NCBI GenBank assembly: GCA_021739645.1
Contig: JAIPBL010000001.1
Coordinates: 208,484-272,483, forward strand
Length of the DNA: 64,000 nucleotides
Reading direction: 5' to 3'
DNA from: Saprospiraceae bacterium
GTDB taxonomy: Bacteria; Bacteroidota; Bacteroidia; Chitinophagales; Saprospiraceae
Shown here: positions 37,097 to 46,677 of the stretch, piece after piece
Numbering within the stretch: position 1 is the first letter of the stretch
Layout: every line of letters begins with the position of its first letter
The notes under the pieces: model-generated
Told to the model about the DNA's origin: nothing
The model's database searches: none
The model's input: the letters and a program-made list of their open reading frames with translations, nothing else
Position numbers and translations under genes: made by a program

Positions 37097-38629
37097 ATGG
37101 AACAGTCTTCCTCCCCCTGCGACTATGAGAAAATGAATTACACCATTTCGATATTTACAAGTTTCAAGGATTGGCTGGTAAAGCAAGTTGTTTACCAAAA
37201 GCTGAACAACCCACTCGGGTATGTGCTGCTGTTACTGTTTGCAGTAGGTCTTTCGTTCGTTCTGTCCATGCTTCCGCTCAAATTTGCCATACTGCTGGTG
37301 ACTGGCATCTTGGCCATTCCTGTGGTTGCAGGTATTTTTATAGACCTCAATTTTGGAATCAATGTCATGGTCTTCGCTGGCTTTTTGCTGGGGCTAGTTG
37401 CCAAGTACACAGATGCCCCCATTGGCACAGCGCTCGATGGTATGCTGGTGCTGATGCTTGTCGGGATGCTTGCCCGCCTCATCAAAGAGAGGGATTTTAG
37501 TTTTGCTAAAAATCCTATCAGCATCTTCATTTTTGCATGGATATATTACAATCTTCTCGAAGTGCTCAACCCTTGGGCTGGTTCTAGGCTTGCATGGGTT
37601 TATACCGTTCGCTCTGTGGCGTTGCTGCTGGCACTATATTTCATAGCCTGTTACGCTTTCAGTAGCTATAAACGAATCGTCACTACGTTGAAAGTGATTC
37701 TTTTTTTGGGCTTTGTGTCCGCTTTGTATTCCCTTAAACAAGAATGGATTGGCTTCAGCCAAGCTGAGGTTACTTGGCTGAACGCCGACGAGGAGCGTTT
37801 CATGCTCATCTTTCAGTGGGACCGAATGCGGGTTTTTTCCTTTTTCTCTGACCCAACTACTTTCGGAATATTGATGGGGTACATGGCTATGCTGTGTCTG
37901 GTTTTGGCGTCAGGCCCTTTCAAGGTTTGGCGTCGGATTGCTTTAATAGTGGCGTCGGTCAGTATGTTGCTGGGTATGGCTTATGCTGGTTCACGGACAC
38001 CGTTTGTGATGTTGCCAATGGGCGTACTCATGTTTCTGATTTTGACGTTCAAACGACAAACCATCATCGCAGGCCTGTTCTTTTTTATGGTTGGTGGTGT
38101 CCTCGTCATGAAATCAACTAACAATGCTGTCGTTTGGCGGATCCAATCTGCTTTCAGGGGAGAGAGCAGCGACACCATTGATGTGCGGATGCAAAACCAG
38201 GCTAAAGTTCAGCCGTACATTCACACTCACCCAGTAGGCGCAGGGCTGGGCAGCACCGGGTACTGGGGGAAACGGTTCACACCGGATAGTTGGCTGGCCA
38301 GTTTTGCGCATGACAGCCTCTATGTCCGATTAGCGGTGGAAACAGGTTGGATTGGGCTGATTATTTATATGGGTCTGCTTTTTACAGCCATGCGCACAAG
38401 TATCCGCTATTATTTTAGGGTAAAAGACCCCAAGATAAAAACAATTTATCTCAGCCTGACCATAACGGTTTTCCTGCTTGCACTGGCGAGCTATCCGCAG
38501 GAAGCAATTACTTTGCTACCGACATCAATCGTTTTTTACATCATCTTGGCGATGATTGCTCGATTGAAGGATTTTGACCCAAATTTTGCGAAGCAAGGTG
38601 ATAAAGGAGGATTGGGTACGATGATATAA
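37097..38629 (+). CDS. O-antigen ligase/polymerase family protein (Wzy-like)
   Basis: A 510-residue integral membrane protein with about 12 hydrophobic segments. It carries a large periplasmic loop (about residues 340-410) containing NQAKVQPYIHTHPVGAGLGSTG and AHDSLYVRLAVETGWIGLIIYMG, the Wzy_C signature region with conserved His and Gly residues. It should join repeat units delivered by the flippase. The second in-frame ATG at 37133 (MNYTISIF) is an alternative start. It is the last gene of the plus-strand cluster and converges on the amidase gene with only 9 bp between stops. Confidence 0.88.
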   Translation: MEQSSSPCDYEKMNYTISIFTSFKDWLVKQVVYQKLNNPLGYVLLLLFAVGLSFVLSMLPLKFAILLVTGILAIPVVAGIFIDLNFGINVMVFAGFLLGLVAKYTDAPIGTALDGMLVLMLVGMLARLIKERDFSFAKNPISIFIFAWIYYNLLEVLNPWAGSRLAWVYTVRSVALLLALYFIACYAFSSYKRIVTTLKVILFLGFVSALYSLKQEWIGFSQAEVTWLNADEERFMLIFQWDRMRVFSFFSDPTTFGILMGYMAMLCLVLASGPFKVWRRIALIVASVSMLLGMAYAGSRTPFVMLPMGVLMFLILTFKRQTIIAGLFFFMVGGVLVMKSTNNAVVWRIQSAFRGESSDTIDVRMQNQAKVQPYIHTHPVGAGLGSTGYWGKRFTPDSWLASFAHDSLYVRLAVETGWIGLIIYMGLLFTAMRTSIRYYFRVKDPKIKTIYLSLTITVFLLALASYPQEAITLLPTSIVFYIILAMIARLKDFDPNFAKQGDKGGLGTMI

Positions 38630-38638
38630 ATCTTAATT

Positions 38639-39871
38639 CTACTTCATTCCTTCAAACAACCAATCCGCAATCAGTTGACGATTGGAAGCAAGGAACAAAC
38701 GCTTCTGGTCGGTCGGATGCTTGATATTTCCCATCTCGATATACGCAGCAGGCACTTTTGTTTCACGAAGCATGTGCAGGTCCCGGGAAGTCACAGTGCC
38801 ATCGTACCCTCTATTTTTGTTGACCTTTTTGTAGTTTTCCTCCATGCTTTCGTGCATTTTCGTTGCTAAAATCTTTCCCTGCTTATCGTCTGGGTGGTAG
38901 TAAAAAAATAGGTCGGTCTGTTGCCCTTTCCCCCTGGAATCCACATGGATAACGATGAGTTTTTGATTCTCAACGCCTTGTTTTTTGTGCTTTTCATACA
39001 GCGTATTGATGACATCAGAGCGCTGAAATAGACGGGGCTTATGCCCTCTGAAAATTGACTCATTGCCCCAAACTACCTCATCGTTGTCACAGACGAGGTA
39101 TTGGTCATCACGGATGCCGTCGTTGCGGTCACGGGTAATCATGTAAGCGGTTGCCCCATGCTCAATGAGTTTTCGGACCACTCTCAGCGCCACGTCGTAG
39201 GCGTATTCATCTTCACAGACTGTATGTTTGCCTACTTTGGCCATTGCACCGGGATCGGGCCCACCATGTCCACTTTCGATGAAATAGACCTTGCCTGCCA
39301 GCGAGTTGTCCTTCAGCGGTACGTGCTCATATTTTTTACCAAAAATGGGAAAGCGGCGGTTCCCGGACGGCTCAATGGCCAGGTTTACCTCGCCATTGGA
39401 GGCCGTGTCGTTGAGCGATGCTTTTTTTACGTCTGTGTCTGGGCAGTTCAGCAAGTGGTAAGGCACCCATAAAACTTTGTCCTTCCTGAACGAAGTCTGT
39501 CGGTAACCATCGGCGAACATGACTTCATTGTAGCTTTCGATGGTTTTGGCAGTCTGCCAATCCTTTATACCAATGGAGGAACGGATGGTTTTTCCATCAA
39601 AATTGTAAATGAAAATGGGCAAGGTGTAGTCTTGGCCCACCTTGAGTTGTGAGCCGTTTTTAAGGTCGTTTAATGCATAAAACTTAGAAACGTTGCAGGA
39701 GTTTCTATCAAGGTTGTAACGGCGAAGCAAGGAGAAAACGCCATCACCTGGCAAGGCTTTGGTCTTGTAAAAATCGGGATCAGCAGGTGGGCGATACGCA
39801 CCAATCAATAGCATCAGAAAAAATAGGGTCAACAGCCGGGGCATATTGGTTTCGAATTTGCGAGTTAGCAT
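38639..39871 (-). CDS. N-acetylmuramoyl-L-alanine amidase (Amidase_3)
   Basis: 410 residues, exported (signal peptide LLTLFFLMLLIGAY; an in-frame start at 39844 is possible). Residues ~30-130 hold a LysM-like or linker region (DGVFSLLRRYNLD). The catalytic zinc amidase covers ~200-410: ESGHGGPDPGAMAKV (zinc His), CEDEYAYDVA (zinc Glu), VIHVDSR (zinc His) and YIEMGNIKHPTDQKRL (catalytic Glu). It cuts the bond between muramic acid and the stem peptide, as in cell separation. The insertion between the Glu and second His is longer than in AmiC. Placement next to the polysaccharide cluster may be chance. Confidence 0.9.
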   Translation of the reverse strand: MLTRKFETNMPRLLTLFFLMLLIGAYRPPADPDFYKTKALPGDGVFSLLRRYNLDRNSCNVSKFYALNDLKNGSQLKVGQDYTLPIFIYNFDGKTIRSSIGIKDWQTAKTIESYNEVMFADGYRQTSFRKDKVLWVPYHLLNCPDTDVKKASLNDTASNGEVNLAIEPSGNRRFPIFGKKYEHVPLKDNSLAGKVYFIESGHGGPDPGAMAKVGKHTVCEDEYAYDVALRVVRKLIEHGATAYMITRDRNDGIRDDQYLVCDNDEVVWGNESIFRGHKPRLFQRSDVINTLYEKHKKQGVENQKLIVIHVDSRGKGQQTDLFFYYHPDDKQGKILATKMHESMEENYKKVNKNRGYDGTVTSRDLHMLRETKVPAAYIEMGNIKHPTDQKRLFLASNRQLIADWLFEGMK

Positions 39872-39939
39872 TTAAACAGTAAAATTATTCAAAACACCTG
39901 CAAATCGCCAAATTCAAGCCAAGTTCGCAGCGTATCTTT

Positions 39940-42546
39940 CTATTTGTTGACCATCAGCTTCTGCACCGTAAACGATTGCCCGACTTTTAAACGGACGTAG
40001 TGGATGCCAGCAGAAAGCTCTCCAAGCGGGAGTCCGACGGTATGCTTTCCGGGTAGTTGCGTTTCCCATAAAACCGTCTTGAACAACCTGCCAGAATTGC
40101 CCAGTATTTCCACTGTAACCAACTGTTTGTCAGGTAGTTGATAGCTCAAGGATGCCTTGCTGGTGGTGGGGTTTGGGAATAGTTCCAAGTCCATATTTTC
40201 AACCAAAGCCTCCTTCCCTGCACTCACATAGGGCATTTCGAGCAAGGCTCGTTGATAAACGCCACTGCCATGGGTGGCTGCCCGTAGTTTTCGGTTGGCA
40301 GGTGAAATTTTTAAGTCAAAAACCATCACCGCTTCCGGTAACCCATCGAGATAAGATTGCCAAGTGGCACCAAAATCCACAGACGAAAACACACCGAGGT
40401 CATTTCCTACATAAAGATTGTTCGGAAATAACGGGTCGATGGCAATGGCACTGGTTGGCAGGTCGGGCAGTCCGTTGCTGATGTCCTCCCAACTGGCGCC
40501 ATAGTCGCTGGTGCGGAACAAGTGACCAGATCCATAGCCCCCAATCGCAGCAAACGCAACAGCGTCATTGGTGGGATCTACCTCCAAGTCCAGAATGAAA
40601 CGATTGGGAAGTCCGGCACTCACATTTGCCCAAGTATTTCCGCCGGTTTGTGTCACGAAAATATGGCCTGGGTTGCCATTTAAAGGTGCTGAAGCAACAT
40701 ACGCCACGTTCGGGTTACTGTTTGAAATGGCGATGCTCAACATCGGGTTGCCATCCAAAGGTTGGCCGTTGTTGGTGGTCGTCCAGTTGTCGCCGCCATC
40801 CGTTGACTTGGCTACAATGGCCGAACCTGCATAAATGACCTGTCCGTTTGAAGGTGCCAAAGCGAAAGGGGCCACAAATGCCACTGGGCCTTGGACAGGC
40901 GGGCTAAGGTAATTGTAACTGTTGCCACCGTCGTCCGAGCCTAGCATATTCAAATTTTGCCAGGAGAGGTAGCTATACTGGTCGTCCTGCTGGTTGATGG
41001 CACTCCAACTTCCGTCGCCACCGAACTTCCGTCGCCAAGTAACGGTGCTGCCCGTCACAGGGTCAATATCGGGGTTCAAACGGATGGAGCCGTTGTCCTG
41101 TAACCCGCCCATGCAGAAAAACTCATCCGTGGCAGAGTTGCTGAACCCGTTGTAAAACTGGGCAGTTTGCATCCGACCACTTGCACTTTGGAAGCTCTCG
41201 CCATTGTCCGTGGACCGATGGACGCCGCCATCATCAGCAACATAGAAAACACCGGGAAGGGTAGGATGCCAAATGGCATCATGGATATCGGAATGCACAA
41301 ACTCAGGCCCACCGTCCGGGCCACCAATGGGCGCATTGGTGAAGCCAATGCCCCCATTGGTGCTCTGGCTTTTTTGCACGATGGTTTGCCCACCATTGCT
41401 CGACCGCCAAGTGTCAATCCCGACAATGACCAATTCGTTCGGATTCGTTGGGCTGACGGCCACGTCATGTGAATACCAGCCTTGCCACTGTGAATAATCG
41501 GTGGTGGTTTGGACGCTCCAAGTTGTACCAAAATCGCTGGAACGGCAGAGCCAGCTCGCACCCTCTGCCGAGCTGAGACCATTTCCGATGCTGGCGTAAA
41601 TCACATCCGGGGCACTTGGCGCACGGTCGAGCATGATTTTTCCATTGAAAATATCAGGCAATCCGGCGGTTATTTTTGTCCAATTCGCTCCACCATTGCT
41701 GGTTCGGTAAATGCCGTAGCCAGGTGAGCTTTGGTTGCCACAACCAACTACTACAATGTCAGGATTCGTGGGGTGGATGACCAGGTCATTTGCCAAAACA
41801 ACATTGTGGACCAGTGTCCAGGAATCACCGCCGTTGATACTTTTATACACGCCGTCAGAGGTGGCAGCGTAAACGATGGCAGCGTTGGATGGTGCAACTT
41901 CAACATCCCAAACACCCTTGTTTTGGTCTTGCGAAAAATCGAGGCTTTTCGTCCAGGATTGGCCACCGTCTTTGCTCCGCAAAAGGCCAATGCCGTAAGT
42001 GCCCCGAGTATTGCGGTAAGCACTGCCCGTACCGGCAGTCTGGTGGTTGTAAACCTCACCAGTACCAATGAAAATAGTCATGGAGTCATTGGGTGGGAAG
42101 GCGATGGTGCCAACTGCTGGCACTGGAAATCCGGTGGGCACTCGGTGCCATGCGGTAGTGCCCATGCCACCCGTGTAGCTGCGCCAAAGGCCGCCACTGG
42201 CCGAGCCAGCGTACATGGTGTTCGGATTTTGTGGGTTGAAGGCGAGTTTTAGGGTGCGGCCTGCCCGGTTGTGTGGCCCCAATGTTATCCAAGGGTCAGT
42301 GCTGCGGGTAGCGGTTTCGGCAGGTGCCATTTGGTTTAAGTACCGCCATGCTTGCATATAGCCAGCAGGGGGCATTTTGTCAAATGGATAAATCCGGGCA
42401 CTGCCGAAAAAATTCAATGCCTCATAGGCATCCGAAGTTTTTGTAGCATCCTGTTTCGATTTGGTTGGTTGAAAATATTTGCAACCAAAAACAGTCAAGC
42501 CAAGGAGAATGGCCACAAAAATTGGGCGGGAGTATCTGTTTGTCAT
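39940..42546 (-). CDS. BNR/sortilin-type beta-propeller protein with T9SS sorting domain
   Basis: 868 residues. The N-terminus (RPIFVAILLGLTVFGCKYF) is a signal peptide with a lipobox-like Cys. The body is a two-propeller BNR/Asp-box protein: repeated S-x-D/N-G-G-x-x-W motifs such as SKDGGQSWTK, SINGGDSWTL, SNGGANWTKI, STDGGDNWTT and SVDFGATWQS, as in VPS10/sortilin and some glycosidases. The C-terminal ~85 residues (LELFPNPTTSKASLSYQL ... SFTVQKLMVNK) form a type A T9SS sorting domain. No catalytic residues of a known glycosidase stand out, so binding is as likely as hydrolysis. It lies 68 bp upstream of the amidase gene in the same direction. Confidence 0.88.
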   Translation of the reverse strand: MTNRYSRPIFVAILLGLTVFGCKYFQPTKSKQDATKTSDAYEALNFFGSARIYPFDKMPPAGYMQAWRYLNQMAPAETATRSTDPWITLGPHNRAGRTLKLAFNPQNPNTMYAGSASGGLWRSYTGGMGTTAWHRVPTGFPVPAVGTIAFPPNDSMTIFIGTGEVYNHQTAGTGSAYRNTRGTYGIGLLRSKDGGQSWTKSLDFSQDQNKGVWDVEVAPSNAAIVYAATSDGVYKSINGGDSWTLVHNVVLANDLVIHPTNPDIVVVGCGNQSSPGYGIYRTSNGGANWTKITAGLPDIFNGKIMLDRAPSAPDVIYASIGNGLSSAEGASWLCRSSDFGTTWSVQTTTDYSQWQGWYSHDVAVSPTNPNELVIVGIDTWRSSNGGQTIVQKSQSTNGGIGFTNAPIGGPDGGPEFVHSDIHDAIWHPTLPGVFYVADDGGVHRSTDNGESFQSASGRMQTAQFYNGFSNSATDEFFCMGGLQDNGSIRLNPDIDPVTGSTVTWRRKFGGDGSWSAINQQDDQYSYLSWQNLNMLGSDDGGNSYNYLSPPVQGPVAFVAPFALAPSNGQVIYAGSAIVAKSTDGGDNWTTTNNGQPLDGNPMLSIAISNSNPNVAYVASAPLNGNPGHIFVTQTGGNTWANVSAGLPNRFILDLEVDPTNDAVAFAAIGGYGSGHLFRTSDYGASWEDISNGLPDLPTSAIAIDPLFPNNLYVGNDLGVFSSVDFGATWQSYLDGLPEAVMVFDLKISPANRKLRAATHGSGVYQRALLEMPYVSAGKEALVENMDLELFPNPTTSKASLSYQLPDKQLVTVEILGNSGRLFKTVLWETQLPGKHTVGLPLGELSAGIHYVRLKVGQSFTVQKLMVNK

Positions 42547-42891
42547 AGTATTCGGGAAGTTTGTTTGTGTTTGCTTTTGGGCAAATATACACCGAACCTG
42601 TTAGGCTTCAGGGTATTTTTAGCGCAAACACACGTCAATTCATGCTTTTTGGTGAAATCCCATTTTCCGCAAAAAACCAGGCTGTTTCCCAAATTACACA
42701 CCTTTAAAAGACAAGAATTTCTGGATTTTGGGTATCCACTCCCACTCTTCGTTTAGCCTTCGCAAAAAAAACTGCAATAATATAGCAGGGATGATAGATT
42801 AGCCTAAATTCGCCCCGGTTTTGCCTCGTTACAATAAGAAAATACGGTGCAATTCGCCATTAATCATTGATTACCATTCAATTTTTCAGTC
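42547..42891. other. Divergent intergenic region
   Basis: No gene supported; a 134-codon plus frame here begins inside the BNR gene and lacks features. On the minus strand TATATTTG (42589 to 42582) fits the -7 consensus for the BNR gene, with CTG at the -33 position. A TAAATTCG (near 42813-42820) may serve nhaD weakly. Confidence 0.45.
42582..42589 (-). promoter_or_regulatory. Promoter -7 box of the BNR/T9SS gene
   Basis: TATATTTG on the minus strand, an exact TAnnTTTG match 36 bp before the start; CTG stands 19 nt further upstream. Confidence 0.5.
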
Positions 42892-44241
42892 ATGATTCCC
42901 ATCATTGTCATCATTTTTATCCTCGGCTACACCGCCATTGTACTGGAACATCCCCTAAAGTTGGACAAAACCGTTCCAGCGATATTTACCGGAGCGATAC
43001 TTTGGGCAATCATATCATTCGCCGGTCTTGGCGTTGTAAATGCAGAACACCAACCGGGAGACCTGGAAAGTGTGTTGGTGCACCACCTCGGCAAAATCGC
43101 CGAAATTCTTTTCTTCCTGATTGGCGCGATGGTGATTGTGGAATTGGTTGACCTACATCGGGGTTTTTCCGTCATCACGAACCGAATTCAGACTACCAGT
43201 AAAACCAAATTGCTCTGGCTGATTTGCATCATTTCCTTTTTTCTTTCGGCAGTGCTCGACAACCTGACCACCACTATCGTGATGATTTCGTTGCTCCGCA
43301 AATTGGTGCCCGACCGCAAAGAGCGGATTTGGTTTGTGAGCTTTGTGGTTATTGCTGCCAACGCTGGTGGTGCTTGGTCTCCCATCGGAGACGTCACGAC
43401 AACCATGCTATGGATAGGTAAAAAAGTCTCCTCTGAGGGTTTGATTGAAGATGTATTCATCCCTTCGGTACTGTGTCTTTTAGCTCCACTGCTCATTGCT
43501 ACGGCCATGCGCCACTTTAAAGGCCATATTACTTTGGGTTCGGGCGATATTGCTGCTAGCGAGGAACGACAGCAGTTGTTAAGCAGCAAAACAATGTTGA
43601 TTCTTGGTGTTGGCGGGTTGATTTTTGTGCCCATTTTTAAACAAATCACCCATTTACCCCCCTACATGGGGATGATGATTTCACTGAGTATTGTTTGGCT
43701 GGTTTCAGAATATATCCATCCAGGCGACCGGTTTTACGAAGAGCGAAAACACCTGTACACGGCCCGCCATGCCCTGAGCAAGATTGAAATGTCGAGCATT
43801 TTGTTTTTCTTGGGCATTTTGTTGGCTGTCGGCGCTTTGGAGTCGGTCGTTAGTGGCACCCATGCCGATGGACATCCAGTGGGTTTCCTCATGTCCATGG
43901 CCGAGCTATTAAATAATGCCATCCCGAATACAGAGGTCGTCGTCATTATTCTCGGGGTGCTGTCTGCCATTGTTGACAACGTACCGTTGGTGGCAGCAGT
44001 GATGGGCATGTACCCAATGGACCTTTATCCGATGGATGACAAAATTTGGCAACTCATTGCTTTCACCGCAGGTACAGGAGGCAGCATGCTTATCATTGGC
44101 TCTGCCGCAGGTGTTGCTGCCATGGGCATGGAGCGAATTGACTTTATTTGGTACTTGAAAAATATAGCCTGGCTTGCGTTGGTTGGTTTTTTGGTCGGGT
44201 CAGGAGCATTCGTACTTTTGTACCCAATTATACATGGATAG
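42892..44241 (+). CDS. nhaD: NhaD-type sodium/proton antiporter
   Basis: A 449-residue inner-membrane transporter of the ion transporter superfamily with about 12 helices. Family hallmarks: LDNLTTTIVMISLLRKLVP, ANAGGAWSPIGDVTTTMLW in the first half, and the second-half counterpart IVDNVPLVAAVMGMYP with TGGSMLIIGSAAG. These inverted half-site motifs hold the ion-binding Asp, Asn and Thr residues. It exports Na (or Li) in exchange for protons, consistent with a saline or marine habitat; habitat is inference. The lipocalin-like gene follows after 8 bp. Confidence 0.93.
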   Translation: MIPIIVIIFILGYTAIVLEHPLKLDKTVPAIFTGAILWAIISFAGLGVVNAEHQPGDLESVLVHHLGKIAEILFFLIGAMVIVELVDLHRGFSVITNRIQTTSKTKLLWLICIISFFLSAVLDNLTTTIVMISLLRKLVPDRKERIWFVSFVVIAANAGGAWSPIGDVTTTMLWIGKKVSSEGLIEDVFIPSVLCLLAPLLIATAMRHFKGHITLGSGDIAASEERQQLLSSKTMLILGVGGLIFVPIFKQITHLPPYMGMMISLSIVWLVSEYIHPGDRFYEERKHLYTARHALSKIEMSSILFFLGILLAVGALESVVSGTHADGHPVGFLMSMAELLNNAIPNTEVVVIILGVLSAIVDNVPLVAAVMGMYPMDLYPMDDKIWQLIAFTAGTGGSMLIIGSAAGVAAMGMERIDFIWYLKNIAWLALVGFLVGSGAFVLLYPIIHG

Positions 44242-44249
44242 CAGAGAAA

Positions 44250-44627
44250 ATGGCTAAAATGAAAGGATTGAGTTTGATATTGTTACCCCTCTTGTTGGTA
44301 GCATGTGGGAATGTGCAGGAGAAAAAACTCGTCGGTAAATGGCAGGCGATTTCGCTCATCGAGGACGGGATGCCGATACCGGTACCGCCCTCCGAAGTTG
44401 GTTTTGAGTTTTCCCCCCAGGGGTACTATAATTTTCGAAGTACCCTCAACTACAAGGAAGCGGGCACTTTTTACGTCAGTGGCAGCCTACTTTTCACCAT
44501 GGATACGCTGAATGAAGCCTCCACCGAAAAATCAGTGCAGATTCTCGACCTTACGAAAGATTCTCTTTTCATCAGAATGAACGATGAGGGTAGGCAGCGG
44601 ATAGTGAAGCTGGGAAGGCTGCAGTAA
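44250..44627 (+). CDS. Lipocalin-like lipoprotein
   Basis: 125 residues from ATG 44250. Signal peptide with lipobox (LSLILLPLLLVACGN) gives an outer- or inner-membrane lipoprotein. The mature part begins KKLVGKWQAISLIEDG, the usual opening of small lipocalin-like domains in Bacteroidota, followed by beta strands. A longer frame from 44148 overlaps the nhaD coding sequence and lacks a signal peptide, so it is not used. 44259 is another possible start. Function unknown. Its stop is one base away from that of the convergent PLP gene. Confidence 0.8.
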   Translation: MAKMKGLSLILLPLLLVACGNVQEKKLVGKWQAISLIEDGMPIPVPPSEVGFEFSPQGYYNFRSTLNYKEAGTFYVSGSLLFTMDTLNEASTEKSVQILDLTKDSLFIRMNDEGRQRIVKLGRLQ

Positions 44628-44628
44628 A

Positions 44629-45789
44629 TTACACAACATCCAGTGCCTGCGCCAAATCTTCCATCAACCAATCTGGGTCCTCCAATCCAATATACAAGCG
44701 CACCAAGGTAAAAGGGTAGGGCGGGTTGTCCCGACCCGGCACGTCGTAAAACGCTGCCATCGGCACTAGCAGCGATTCGTGGCCGCCCCAGGAGACGGCG
44801 AAAAGGAAGCGTTGCAATCGGTTGAAAAACGCCTCTACTTGCTCCATCGAATCCGTTTTCAGGAAGATAGTGATGAGGCCGCCACAGCCCGCCATTTGTT
44901 TTTGCGCCAGCGCAAACTGTGGGAAGGAGGGTAAAAATGGGAACAGCACCCGCTCCACTTTCGGGTGGGTTTCCAACCACTTCGCTATTTTCAAAGCACT
45001 TTCATAACTCCGCTGCACCCGCAGCTCCAAGGTTCGCAAACCCCTGATTACCAGCCAAGCATCGTGTGGGCTGATGATGTTGCCGAGGGTCATTATTTCC
45101 GTTTGAAAAATCTTCCGAATCATTTCTTGGCTGGCGCAAATGACGCCGCAGACCACGTCGCTGTGACCATTCAGGTACTTCGTGCCCGTGTGCATCACGA
45201 TGTCAATCCCATGTTCGATTGGGCGCTGGAAGAGGGGGCTGCAGTTGCTGTTGTCAATCATCGTGACGATGCCATGCTGCTTCGCCAATTTTGCGCAAGC
45301 ACTCAAGTCCTGCAACTCGAAAGTCATCGTGTTCGGGCTTTCGAGGTAAAGAAAGGTGGTGTTCGGCTGAATGGCGGCTTCAATGTTTGCCACCTCCGTG
45401 CCATCCACAAAAGTGTGGGTGACACCAAATCGAGGGAGGAAATTGAGCAGTAGGTTCTTCGTCCAAGAGTACGGGTTTTTGACACAAATGACATGGTCGC
45501 CAGATTTCAGGTTGGCGAGCATGGCCATCGCCGTGGCACCCGCTCCGCTCGAAACCACCAGGGCATCATCCGCACCTTCCAGTGCCGCCAGTTTTTTTCG
45601 CAAAATCTCCACCGTAGGGTTATTGCCTCGGGTATAAATATGATTGGCTAGCTCGTCAGTTACATCCTTTCGGAACTGCTCTAAGCTCGGAAAGGCAAAA
45701 TTGCTGCTCTGGATAATGGGCGGCGATACGGCATTGAAGTAATTGTGACGGTCTTCGCCGAGGTGGGTGAGGATTTCGGATAGGTGCAT
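44629..45789 (-). CDS. Cys/Met metabolism PLP-dependent enzyme (gamma-family)
   Basis: A 386-residue fold-type I PLP enzyme of the cystathionine gamma-synthase/beta-lyase/methionine gamma-lyase family. Seen: IYTRGNNPTVEILRKKLAALEG, VVSSGAGATAMAM, FLYLESPNTMTFE, the Asp in VTMIDNSNCSPLFQRP, and the Schiff-base Lys in HTGTKYLNGHSDVVCG (K204 in this numbering). The exact reaction cannot be fixed from sequence. The frame is open to 45864 but would overlap the PhzF gene; the start at 45789 (MHLSEILTHLGED) gives normal family length. It lies 13 bp after phzF-like and is probably co-transcribed. Confidence 0.9.
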   Translation of the reverse strand: MHLSEILTHLGEDRHNYFNAVSPPIIQSSNFAFPSLEQFRKDVTDELANHIYTRGNNPTVEILRKKLAALEGADDALVVSSGAGATAMAMLANLKSGDHVICVKNPYSWTKNLLLNFLPRFGVTHTFVDGTEVANIEAAIQPNTTFLYLESPNTMTFELQDLSACAKLAKQHGIVTMIDNSNCSPLFQRPIEHGIDIVMHTGTKYLNGHSDVVCGVICASQEMIRKIFQTEIMTLGNIISPHDAWLVIRGLRTLELRVQRSYESALKIAKWLETHPKVERVLFPFLPSFPQFALAQKQMAGCGGLITIFLKTDSMEQVEAFFNRLQRFLFAVSWGGHESLLVPMAAFYDVPGRDNPPYPFTLVRLYIGLEDPDWLMEDLAQALDVV

Positions 45790-45802
45790 TTTTGTCAACT
45801 TT

Positions 45803-46585
45803 TCAAATTTCAATCGTGCCTTCAAGGTAAGTCTTCGCTTGCCCACTGATGTGGGTGCGGTCACCTTGAAACTGGCATTTTAGGTAGCCTCCTCTTTTTG
45901 AAATTTGGCGGGCAGTAAGTTCAGGCTTCCCCAGTTTATTTGCCCAAAATGGTGTCAGTGTGGTATGCGCCGAGCCGGTCACGGGGTCTTCGTCAATGCC
46001 AAAGGCCGGGAAGAAACATCGAGAAACGAAATCAACCTCCTTGCCGACTGCGGTTATGATGAACCCACGTGCTTTTAACTTCCCCAATTGCCTAAAGTCA
46101 GGGTCAATATTTTCCACAACTGCTTGATTTTCAACAAGTAACAAGTAATCCTCCCTTCCCTTCCAAACTTCTAGTGGTTTCACCCCGAGTGCGATTTGGG
46201 CCATTTCAGGTACCTCAACTTGGGCAATTTTGTCGGTCGGGAAATCCAGGACGTACCAGTCGTCCTGTTTTTTTACACCCAAAATTCCGCTGCGGGAATG
46301 GAAGGTGATTTCATCGAGGCCACAGTCCAAATGCTCCCAAAGCACGTGTGCAGTAGCTACCGTGGCATGGCCGCAGAGGTCAACTTCAGTAGCTGGCGTG
46401 AACCAGCGCAGATGAAATTCGGCTTCATTTTTTAGGAAAAAAGCAGTTTCGGCGAGGTTGTTTTCGGCGGCGATTTGCTGAAGCGTTACATCTGGAAGCC
46501 AGTCTTCGAGCGGCACAACGGCGGCGGGATTGCCCCGGAAAATCTGGTCCGTGAAGGCATCAACTTGGTAGATTAAGAATTTCAT
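45803..46585 (-). CDS. PhzF family isomerase-like protein
   Basis: A 260-residue protein of the diaminopimelate epimerase fold. YQVDAFTDQIFRGNPAAVV, ENNLAETAFF (the conserved catalytic Glu, E46), WFTPATEVDLCGHATVATAHVLW and the C-terminal half FGIDEDPVTGSAHTTL match the family closely. PhzF itself isomerises a phenazine precursor, but most homologues, as here outside a phenazine cluster, are of unknown function. It sits between ribB and the PLP enzyme gene, both on the same strand. Confidence 0.9.
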   Translation of the reverse strand: MKFLIYQVDAFTDQIFRGNPAAVVPLEDWLPDVTLQQIAAENNLAETAFFLKNEAEFHLRWFTPATEVDLCGHATVATAHVLWEHLDCGLDEITFHSRSGILGVKKQDDWYVLDFPTDKIAQVEVPEMAQIALGVKPLEVWKGREDYLLLVENQAVVENIDPDFRQLGKLKARGFIITAVGKEVDFVSRCFFPAFGIDEDPVTGSAHTTLTPFWANKLGKPELTARQISKRGGYLKCQFQGDRTHISGQAKTYLEGTIEI

Positions 46586-46677
46586 TTGCGGGTGGTTTTC
46601 TTAAAAATGTACTGTTCCGCAAATGTAGTATCAGCCGTCGGTTTTGTGCCAATTATTGAGTGATTTGAGTGGATTTA

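Noticed and set aside
42352..42756. 134-codon plus-strand frame
   Set aside because: Its first half is antisense to the signal-peptide end of the BNR gene and it covers that gene's promoter.
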